Of a DNA stretch of 14,078 nucleotides, positions 1 to 4,880 are shown piece by piece. The stretch is taken from NCBI GenBank assembly GCA_035250245.1, contig DATFFH010000005.1, positions 1 through 14,078 of the forward strand, given 5' to 3'. The position numbers and the translations under genes are program-made. Each line of letters starts with the position of its first letter. Position 1 is the first letter of the stretch. The DNA is from Luteimonas_C sp035250245 (lineage in GTDB: Bacteria; Pseudomonadota; Gammaproteobacteria; Xanthomonadales; Xanthomonadaceae). The notes under the pieces were generated by a model. It saw only the letters and a list, made by a program, of their open reading frames with translations, ran no database searches and had not been told where the DNA came from.

Positions 1-135
1 CCCTCGGTGTCGGGTCCGCCGCGCCGCTACTACCGCATTACCGACGCCGGTCGCGAGGTCCTGATCGAATGGACCTCGGCCTGGCGCGCCACCCGAGATT
101 CCGTCGATTCCGTCCTTGAAGGACCGTCCGCATGA
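1..135 (+). CDS. PadR-family transcriptional regulator, C-terminal fragment
   Basis: An open frame runs from the left edge to TGA at 133-135. It gives 44 residues beginning PSVSGPPRRYYRITDAGR. The segment PPRRYYRITDAGREVL matches the wing and following helix of PadR-type winged-helix regulators, where the phrase 'G..RRYYRLT..G' is highly conserved. The N-terminal part, with most of the DNA-binding domain, lies outside the window, so start and length are unknown. The TGA overlaps the ATG of the next gene as ATGA, which implies translational coupling. PadR genes next to HAAS/DUF1700-type membrane proteins are a familiar pairing, where the small regulator is thought to control its membrane partner. 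Family call from motif; regulatory role inferred. Confidence 0.8.
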   Translation, partial: PSVSGPPRRYYRITDAGREVLIEWTSAWRATRDSVDSVLEGPSA

Positions 136-1073
136 ACGCCAGCAACGCCACGCTTCCGACTTCGATCCCCGACTACCTGGAGCGCCTGCGCGCGGCGCTG
201 ACCGGGGCCGATCCCGCGCTGGTCCAGGACGCGCTGTACGACGCCGAGGAATACCTGCGCTCGGAAATGGCCGAGAACCCCGGCAAGAGCGAGGCCGAGG
301 TGATCGCCTCGGTCGCCGGCAGCTACGGCGCGCCGGACGAGGTCGCCGAGATCTACCGCGACACCGAGGTCACGGTGCAGACCGCCTTGCGCACGCCGCG
401 TCCGAGGCCGCGCAAGTCGACCCTGGGCCAGTTCTTCGGCGTGATCGCCGAGCCGCGCACCTACGCGGCGCTGTTCTACATGCTGCTGTCGCTGGCCACC
501 GGCATTTTCTATTTCACCTGGGTGGTGGCGGGCGCTTCGATGTCGGCCGGTTTGGCGGTGCTGATCATCGGCATTCCTTTCCTGATTTTGTTCTTCGGTT
601 CGGTGCGGGTGCTGTCGCTGGTGGAAGGCCGCCTGGTGGAAGTGATGCTGGGCGAGCGCATGCCGCGCCGGCCGCTGTACGCCGATCGCGGCAAGCCGTG
701 GACCAGCCGCATCGTCGACATGTTCATAGATCCGCGCACCTGGTCGACGATGCTGTATTTCCTGGCAATGCTGCCGCTGGGCATCGCGTACTTCACGCTG
801 GTGGTCACTTTGACCGCGATTTCGCTGGCTTTCGTCGCCGCGCCGCTGGCGGTGTGGTTCTTCGGCGCCGACGCCGGCATCAGCGTCGACGGCTGGCAGA
901 TTTTGACCATCAACGACGACATCGTAAGCACGTCGCTGTATCCCTGGTCGCTGCCGCTGCTGTTCGTGTGCGGCATCCTGCTGATGTTCGCCACGCTGCA
1001 TCTGGCGCGCGGTATCGGCAAGGTGCACGGGCTGTTCGCCAAGCATCTGTTGGTCAAGAGCGCGGCGTATTGA
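132..1073 (+). CDS. HAAS-like/sensor-domain membrane protein coupled to PadR regulator
   Basis: The product is 313 residues. Residues about 12-80 form a soluble helical region (YLERLRAAL, DALYDAEEYL, GSYGAPDEVAEIY) typical of HAAS/DUF1700 N-termini. Residues about 100-300 are strongly hydrophobic. They contain a visible internal duplication: EPRTYAALFYMLLSLATG at 107-124 followed by FYFTWVV, and DPRTWSTMLYFLAMLPLG at 200-217 followed by AYFTLVV. Each copy opens with an E/D-PRT motif and continues into two membrane segments. A last membrane span lies at about 272-290. This architecture fits the 'putative sensor' membrane module. The start ATG overlaps the stop of the PadR gene (ATGA), so the two are one operon. 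The ligand or signal is unknown; an envelope-stress or membrane-sensing role is only inference. An overlapping +2 frame is a shadow. Confidence 0.8.
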   Translation: MNASNATLPTSIPDYLERLRAALTGADPALVQDALYDAEEYLRSEMAENPGKSEAEVIASVAGSYGAPDEVAEIYRDTEVTVQTALRTPRPRPRKSTLGQFFGVIAEPRTYAALFYMLLSLATGIFYFTWVVAGASMSAGLAVLIIGIPFLILFFGSVRVLSLVEGRLVEVMLGERMPRRPLYADRGKPWTSRIVDMFIDPRTWSTMLYFLAMLPLGIAYFTLVVTLTAISLAFVAAPLAVWFFGADAGISVDGWQILTINDDIVSTSLYPWSLPLLFVCGILLMFATLHLARGIGKVHGLFAKHLLVKSAAY

Positions 1074-1077
1074 TGTA

Positions 1078-1107
1078 GCCCGGGTGGAGCCGAAGGCGAT
1101 ACCCGGG
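1078..1107. repeat. Intergenic palindromic repeat, CCCGGGT type
   Basis: Immediately after the sensor-protein stop, CCCGGGT (1079-1085) is mirrored by ACCCGGG (1101-1107). A second small stem, GCC-GAA-GGC, sits between them (1089-1097). The phrase 'TAGCCCGGGTGGAGCCGAAG' and its neighbours look like a dispersed repeat familiar from Xanthomonadaceae and related genomes. Family membership is recalled, not searched. It could also form a hairpin at the 3' end of the PadR/sensor transcript, although there is no T-tract. Confidence 0.55.
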
Positions 1108-1129
1108 AACGCCATCTTCCAAGCCGTGC

Positions 1130-1187
1130 AGGTGCGAATTCATTCGCACGCTCTTGGTACGGAAAGCGTGCGAATGAATTCGCACCT
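1130..1187. repeat. Nested REP-like inverted repeat, 23-bp perfect arms
   Basis: A 23-bp arm at 1130-1152 is matched perfectly by its reverse complement at 1165-1187 across a 12-bp spacer. Each arm is itself a palindrome: GTGCGAAT, a 2-bp centre (TC or GA), then ATTCGCAC. The element can therefore form either one long hairpin or two short ones. It lies between the sensor-protein stop and the TfoX-like start, ending about 20 bp before the proposed -10 of the latter. It resembles dispersed REP-type units of Pseudomonas/Xanthomonadales. No transposase is nearby. Confidence 0.75.
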
Positions 1188-1190
1188 ACG

Positions 1191-1212
1191 AATGCGGCCA
1201 TCGTCGTATAGT
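1191..1212 (+). promoter_or_regulatory. Candidate promoter -10 region for a leaderless TfoX-like gene
   Basis: TATAGT at 1207-1212 matches the TATAAT consensus at five of six positions. Transcription 6-7 nt downstream would start at or next to the ATG at 1219, giving a leaderless mRNA, and no Shine-Dalgarno sequence is seen before that ATG. The preceding bases 1191-1209 recur with a single mismatch at 2172-2190, just upstream of the HemJ-like gene. There is no good -35 element; the right repeat arm occupies that place. Confidence 0.35.
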
Positions 1213-1218
1213 GGCGGT

Positions 1219-1581
1219 ATGGCCGCGCGCGATCCGTTCGTCGATTACCTGCTGGAACTGCTTTCGCCGCTGGGCGGAACCTCGGCGCGCCGGATGTTCG
1301 GTGGCTGGGGCATTTACGTCGACGGCGTGATGGCGGGCCTCGTCGCCGAAGAGACCTTCTATCTGAAAACCGACGCGGAAACGCGGCCCGTCTTCGAAAA
1401 GGCCGGTTCGGCGCCGTTCTCGTTCGAAGGGCGCGGCCGCATCGTCGAAACCAGTTATTGGTCGGCACCCGAAGAAGCGATGGACGCGCCCGATGCGATG
1501 CGGCCGTGGGCGCAGCTCGGTTTGGATGCGGCGCGACGCAAGCCGGCCGGCAAACCGAAGCGCAAGAAAAAAGTCAGCTGA
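1219..1581 (+). CDS. TfoX N-terminal domain family protein
   Basis: The 120-residue product consists of one TfoX N-terminal domain. The domain signature is clear: SARRMFGGWGIYVDG near residue 21, then FYLKTD, PVFEKAGSAPFSF and a terminal Ala-rich helix. It ends in a Lys/Arg tail (KPKRKKKVS) that may bind nucleic acid. Standalone TfoX-N proteins of this size are common; they lack the C-terminal domain of the competence regulator TfoX/Sxy, and their function is not established. I chose ATG 1219 because the domain begins right after it and the upstream in-frame sequence runs into the REP-like repeat. No Shine-Dalgarno sequence is visible. The 3' end overlaps the convergent methyltransferase gene by 8 bp. 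Confidence 0.85.
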   Translation: MAARDPFVDYLLELLSPLGGTSARRMFGGWGIYVDGVMAGLVAEETFYLKTDAETRPVFEKAGSAPFSFEGRGRIVETSYWSAPEEAMDAPDAMRPWAQLGLDAARRKPAGKPKRKKKVS

Positions 1582-2164
1582 TTTCCAGCGCGGTCGCGTC
1601 TTCCGCCAACTGTGGCGACAGCCAGCAATGCGAGCCGGCCTGACGCAGGCCCAGCGCTTCGAAGCGTTTGCGATAGAACGAAGCGGGGCGGTTCTGGAAT
1701 TCGTCCTCGTCGCCTTCGGCTTCGTCCTCGCGCGCGAAGGTTTCCAGGAAAGCGACGCCGCCGCACAGTTCGACCAGGCCCGGCAGCCCGCGATCGAGTT
1801 CTTTCGTCGACAGATAGTGCAGCACATCGCTGCATACCAGCAGATCCGCCGGTGCGCAGGGCCGCAGCTGCGCGAAATCGCCGAAGCGCGCCAGATGCAC
1901 ATTCCGGCTGCGTCCGTAGCGCCGGACCGCGTATTCGCTGCCGTCGAAGCCCAGATATTCCAGCTTCGGCCGCAGTTTCAGCAGCGGCGCGCGCCAGGCG
2001 CCTTCGCCGCAGCCGATGTCGAGAACGCTGCGGATCGGTCGCTGCAAATGGTATTCGGCCACGGCGACCGCCATGGCGGCCTTGCGCGCGAGCCGGGCCT
2101 TGCCGCCGATCCAGCTTTCCCGGTACCAGCGTTGGAAATACCGCGCGTCGTATTGCTTGCCCAT
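1574..2164 (-). CDS. Class I SAM-dependent methyltransferase
   Basis: The product is 196 residues, the size of a single Rossmann-fold methyltransferase domain. Motif I, the SAM-binding glycine loop, is VLDIGCGEGAWRAPL (about residues 47-61). The acidic second motif is EYLGFDGSEYA, and motif IV is ADLLVCSDVLHYL. The fold then continues with a strand/helix segment (ELCGGVAFLETFA) and a C-terminal helix (FYRKRFEALGL). No substrate-recognition domain is present, so the substrate (small molecule, protein or RNA) cannot be told; this shape fits the generic Methyltransf_25/NodS-like group. The gene is tail-to-tail with the TfoX-like gene (8-bp overlap) and head-to-head with the HemJ-like gene, 56 bp away. 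The start ATG at 2164 gives a full N-terminus. Confidence 0.85.
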   Translation of the reverse strand: MGKQYDARYFQRWYRESWIGGKARLARKAAMAVAVAEYHLQRPIRSVLDIGCGEGAWRAPLLKLRPKLEYLGFDGSEYAVRRYGRSRNVHLARFGDFAQLRPCAPADLLVCSDVLHYLSTKELDRGLPGLVELCGGVAFLETFAREDEAEGDEDEFQNRPASFYRKRFEALGLRQAGSHCWLSPQLAEDATALEIS

Positions 2165-2171
2165 GTGTCGT

Positions 2172-2193
2172 AATGCGGCCGTCGTCGTATCAT
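2172..2193 (+). promoter_or_regulatory. Candidate -10 region upstream of HemJ-like gene
   Basis: TATCAT at 2188-2193 is a five-of-six match to TATAAT. It is preceded by a 19-bp stretch (2172-2190) that differs by one base from 1191-1209 upstream of the TfoX-like gene. A start near 2200 would leave a leader of about 20 nt carrying GGAG (2211-2214), six bases before the ATG at 2221. No convincing -35 is visible. Confidence 0.35.
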
Positions 2194-2220
2194 CCTAGCG
2201 CGAACGATCCGGAGCCGCGC

Positions 2221-2643
2221 ATGCAAGCCTATCTGTGGACCAAAACCGCGCACGTGGTGTTCGTGACGGCCTGGATGGGCGGCGTGTTCTATCTGCCGCG
2301 GATCCTGGTCAACATCGCCGAGGCAGGCGACGACGCCGCGGTGCGAGCCAGGCTGATATTGATGGGCCGCCGGCTGTACCGCTTCGGCCACATCATGTTC
2401 GGGCTGGCGGTGGTGCTGGGCCTGACGCTATGGCTGCATTTCGGCATGGCCGGCGGCTGGCTGCACGCCAAGCTGCTGCTGGTCGTTTTGATGCTGACGC
2501 ACTACATCGTGGCCGGGCGCTGGCTGAAGGGCGCCGATGCGGGGCGCCCCTTGCCTTCGGCGAAGACGTTGCGGCTTTTCAACGAAGCGCCGGTGCTGCT
2601 GTTGGTGCTGATCGTCTATTTGGTGCTGGCCAAGCCATTCTGA
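2221..2643 (+). CDS. hemJ: HemJ-like protoporphyrinogen IX oxidase (UPF0093/CopD-like membrane protein)
   Basis: The 140-residue product has four hydrophobic helices and the HemJ family length. Recognisable features are LWTKTAHVVFVTAWMGGVFYL at the N-terminus (His11, one residue over the usual family phrase 'K.LH..F'), a helix with His57 (RFGHIMFGL), the segment GWLHAKLLLV with Lys84, THYIVAGRWLK, and the C-terminal phrase FNEAPVLLLVLIVYLVLAKPF split over the last helix. HemJ oxidises protoporphyrinogen IX to protoporphyrin IX, the penultimate step of heme synthesis, at the inner membrane. Automatic annotation often labels this group 'CopD family'. A clear GGAG lies six bases before the ATG. 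The family is well supported; the enzymatic role is taken from the family. The gene converges on the corA operon. Confidence 0.75.
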   Translation: MQAYLWTKTAHVVFVTAWMGGVFYLPRILVNIAEAGDDAAVRARLILMGRRLYRFGHIMFGLAVVLGLTLWLHFGMAGGWLHAKLLLVVLMLTHYIVAGRWLKGADAGRPLPSAKTLRLFNEAPVLLLVLIVYLVLAKPF

Positions 2644-2664
2644 CCGTGCCGCCCATCCCGGCAT

Positions 2665-2678
2665 AAGCCGCGCGGCTT
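2665..2678. terminator. Weak palindrome between convergent genes
   Basis: AAGCCGCGCGGCTT is a perfect 14-bp palindrome lying between the HemJ-like stop (2643) and the corA stop (2688). It could fold in either transcript. However, it has almost no loop and only TTTC follows on the plus strand, so intrinsic termination is uncertain. Confidence 0.3.
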
Positions 2679-2687
2679 TCTGCGAAG

Positions 2688-3659
2688 TCATCGCAGCCAG
2701 CCTTTGCGCTTGATATAGATCAAGGGCAGTAAGGCGGCGACCAGGGTGAGCACGATGGACATCGCAAAGCCGTGCTTCCAGCTCAATTCGGGCATCACCG
2801 AGAAATTCATGCCGTAGAAGGTGGCTACTAGAGTCGGCGGTAGGAATACGGCGGTGATGATGGTGAATACCTTGACGATCTGGTTCTGCTTGATGTTCAG
2901 CAGACCGACCACCGAGTTCTGCAGGTAGCGCACCTTGTCGTGCTCGAAAGCGGCATGCTCCTTGACGCCGTTGACGTCGGCGATCAGCTCCTTGATCAAT
3001 CCCTGCAGATCCGGCTCGAGGCGGTTGTCGACTTCGCCATTGAGATAGCGCACCACGCGCGCCAGCGCCAGCTGGCTCTCCAGGCACTTGGAGATCAACT
3101 CTTCGCTGTCGTTGAGCCCGAGCAGGGTTTCGGTGAGATCGCTGACGCCGAGTTCGCGCCCGTCGCTGCCGGTCTCGTTGGAGAGCCGCGCGATGGTGTC
3201 CGCCGTTTGCTCCAGATCCTCGGCGATGGCTTCGATCACCTGGCTGGTGCCGTCGTTGATGCCGGCCAGGATCATGCGCAGCAACGACTTGGCGTCGTTC
3301 GCCTGTTGCGGCCGTCGCGCCAGCCGCTGCATGGCCCGATTCAGCGGGGTGAATTCGTCGGTATCGTGCAAAGTCACCAGCAGGCGATCGCCCAGGACGA
3401 AGGTGACTTTGTGGAAGCTGGGTTCGCGCCTTTCGTCCATGGCCACGATTTCGGCGAACAGGTACAGGTACTCCTCGTCCTCGTGCACGCTGGTGTGCAG
3501 AAGCTGCGGGTCGACGCTGTAGCGCGAACGCAGTTCGGACATGGTCTGCGGATCGGCTTGGCCGACGTCGATCCACAAGAAGCCGCCGCCGCCCGGCAAT
3601 TCGGCGATGCCGTGACGGGTTTCGATCTTGTTGTCGCTGCGGAAAATGGAACGGATCAT
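2688..3659 (-). CDS. corA: CorA-family magnesium/cobalt transporter
   Basis: The product is 323 residues, normal for CorA. A large cytoplasmic alpha/beta and long-helix region (residues 1 to about 260) is followed by two C-terminal membrane helices. The signature selectivity motif YGMNF is at residues 282-286 at the end of TM1 (about 262-281), followed by the MPEL loop and TM2 (about 296-315). The short basic tail IKRKGWLR is cytoplasmic. CorA is a homopentameric channel for Mg2+ with some Co2+/Ni2+ uptake. The start ATG is preceded by GAGGA, which overlaps the TGA of the upstream small gene (TGAGGA), so translation is probably coupled. It is the last gene of a three-gene operon with an outer-membrane-type barrel and a 72-residue membrane protein. 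Confidence 0.93.
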   Translation of the reverse strand: MIRSIFRSDNKIETRHGIAELPGGGGFLWIDVGQADPQTMSELRSRYSVDPQLLHTSVHEDEEYLYLFAEIVAMDERREPSFHKVTFVLGDRLLVTLHDTDEFTPLNRAMQRLARRPQQANDAKSLLRMILAGINDGTSQVIEAIAEDLEQTADTIARLSNETGSDGRELGVSDLTETLLGLNDSEELISKCLESQLALARVVRYLNGEVDNRLEPDLQGLIKELIADVNGVKEHAAFEHDKVRYLQNSVVGLLNIKQNQIVKVFTIITAVFLPPTLVATFYGMNFSVMPELSWKHGFAMSIVLTLVAALLPLIYIKRKGWLR

Positions 3660-3669
3660 GGCGGAGTCC

Positions 3670-3888
3670 TCAGTGCTTGTTCTTGCCGGCAGCGGCCGGA
3701 GCGGGGCGTGCGTCTTCGCCGTGCGACGGCGAAGTGGACGAGGTCACGGTTTGAGTGCCGGTCGGCATCGCGAAATGGATGGCCAGCAAGGCGCCGGACA
3801 GCAGGATGTAGAGGATCACCACGGCGAGGATCACCTCGTTCTCCAGCCGCGACTTTTTCGGAGCGGGGCGTTGGCGCTTGATGTTCAT
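3670..3888 (-). CDS. Small single-span membrane protein upstream of corA
   Basis: The 72-residue product (starting MNIKRQRPAPKKSRLENE) has a basic N-terminus, one hydrophobic helix (EVILAVVILYILLSGALLA, about residues 17-36), and a Ser/Thr/Pro/Ala-rich tail ending GKNKH. By the positive-inside rule the N-terminus is cytoplasmic and the tail periplasmic. I prefer ATG 3888 because GGAG lies six bases before it; an ATG four codons upstream (3900) has no comparable site. The gene sits 19 bp after the barrel gene's stop and 10 bp before corA, so it is co-transcribed. No family is recognised. A role as a CorA partner or regulator is a guess from position only. Confidence 0.7.
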   Translation of the reverse strand: MNIKRQRPAPKKSRLENEVILAVVILYILLSGALLAIHFAMPTGTQTVTSSTSPSHGEDARPAPAAAGKNKH

Positions 3889-3907
3889 GGTCGTCTCCAT
3901 GGTCCGG

Positions 3908-4570
3908 TCAAAACAGAAGGTTCACGCCGAGCGCGAGCCAGGAAGCTTGGTCCCGCTGCTTTCCCGCAAGCAGGTCGAAATTGATGCGTTCGCCGAACGT
4001 GCGGCGCAGGCCGAACTGCGCGCCGAAGCCGCCGCGATAGTCGCCGTAGGCTTCGCCTAGCAATAGCCACTCCTCCGCCAAGACGAATTCGGTGCCAACG
4101 CCAGCGGTGAGCGCGCCGGGCCCGTCGCGTGGTTCGTTCCAGCCGAGGTTGGCGTGCACGACGGCGCGACGCGCGCCGTCCAGCGCGAAGCTGGCGGGCA
4201 GGTTCAAATTCCAGCTGTCGAAGCGATCGCGATCGGCGTTCCAGACCGCGCCGGCGGAAATGCCCAGGCCCCAATCGTGCGAATCGAAATCGCGGAACAG
4301 GCGCTTGGCTCCCAAGGCGACATGCGGGCCGACGCGAGGCGAGAAGTAATCGCTGACGCCGATGCCGAATTCCGTGCCGGCGATGTTGCAGGCCGGGACC
4401 GCCGTTAATTCCTGATCGCTGGAATGGACGCGCACCCAGGATTCCAGCTGGCAACGGCCGGACGGCGCGATCGCGGCATCGTCCACGAACAGGCTGGCGC
4501 CGGCGCGAGCGCTTCCGGCCGCCGCCAGCAGCAGCGCGGTGGCGAAGATGAAAAACAAGTGCAGGTGCAT
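3908..4570 (-). CDS. Exported protein, probable outer-membrane beta-barrel
   Basis: The product is 220 residues and I recognise no named family. A signal peptide is clear: MHLHLFFIFATALLLAAAGS then ARA, with cleavage after residue 23 (ARA|GAS). The mature part shows alternating strands of barrel type, such as GTEFGIGVSDYFSPRVGPHV, WGLGISAGAVW, LTAGVGTEFVLAEEWLLLGEA and GAQFGLRRTF. It ends in LALGVNLLF, a terminal Phe typical of BamA-recognised porins. Two cysteines (CQLESW, PACNIAG) could pair. ATG 4570 is chosen because GGAGA lies seven bases upstream; the longer frame would start at a TTG. It is the first gene after the promoter and structured leader at 4571-4851. Barrel nature is inferred from composition. 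Confidence 0.7.
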   Translation of the reverse strand: MHLHLFFIFATALLLAAAGSARAGASLFVDDAAIAPSGRCQLESWVRVHSSDQELTAVPACNIAGTEFGIGVSDYFSPRVGPHVALGAKRLFRDFDSHDWGLGISAGAVWNADRDRFDSWNLNLPASFALDGARRAVVHANLGWNEPRDGPGALTAGVGTEFVLAEEWLLLGEAYGDYRGGFGAQFGLRRTFGERINFDLLAGKQRDQASWLALGVNLLF

Positions 4571-4817
4571 CGGCGTTCTCCGTTGCGCGGACAAACGCCA
4601 AAGGCGGTTCTACCGAGTCCTGTCGGACCGGGGCATGCAAGTGGGAATCGTGGGCGATCCGGAGAGAGAAACCGGATTCGTAGCGCGGTCCCCGTCCTGA
4701 GCGGACGGGACCGACCTGGGCGTTACCCAGACCGTGGCGGTCTCGTCAGCTCAGCGGCTGCAGCGTCGGTCTAGGGTGACTGTCCAAGGAGGGAGGCCTC
4801 TGGCCGTGATTGGATCG
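4571..4817 (-). promoter_or_regulatory. Candidate structured 5' leader RNA of the barrel/small protein/corA operon
   Basis: Between the promoter and the first ATG lies a leader of about 245 nt without a convincing gene. On the minus strand it can form several stems: CTGGG-TAACG-CCCAG (4716-4730), a GC hairpin GGTCCCGTCC/GGACGGGGACC with one bulge (4687-4712), and ATCCGG/CCGGAT (4657-4677). Some segments have rival partners: ACCC(T)AGACCG (4767-4777) can pair with CGGTCTGGGT (4725-4734), and GACCGAC (4765-4771) with GTCGGTC (4709-4715). Both would break the local hairpins. Near the start, GGCGTT can pair with AACGCC, which lies between the Shine-Dalgarno and the ATG. These mutually exclusive folds are what a riboswitch-like leader looks like. 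No known class is recognised. Confidence 0.45.
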
Positions 4818-4823
4818 GCGCGC

Positions 4824-4851
4824 AGTATAGGCGGCGGGATCGATGCGTCAA
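4824..4851 (-). promoter_or_regulatory. Sigma70-type promoter of the corA operon
   Basis: On the minus strand, TTGACG (4851-4846) and TATACT (4829-4824) are separated by 16 bp. Each matches the consensus hexamer at five of six positions. The predicted start is near 4817. It lies just beyond the alkaline phosphatase stop (4881), so the downstream operon has its own promoter and need not depend on the phosphatase transcript. Confidence 0.7.
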
Positions 4852-4880
4852 CCCCGCCGCACGAAAAATTTACGGCGAAT

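Noticed and set aside
30..1115. Long minus-strand open frame of 361 codons opposite the sensor protein
   Set aside because: The translation is rich in Arg, Gln and His with no membrane or domain pattern. It is the usual antisense shadow of a GC-rich gene, while the plus strand gives a coherent membrane protein.
4639..4817. yybP-ykoY (Mn2+) or M-box (Mg2+) riboswitch
   Set aside because: Only a loose resemblance (GACGAGACC) was found. The invariant GGGGAGUAG segment and M-box motifs are missing, so it is left as an unclassified structured leader.
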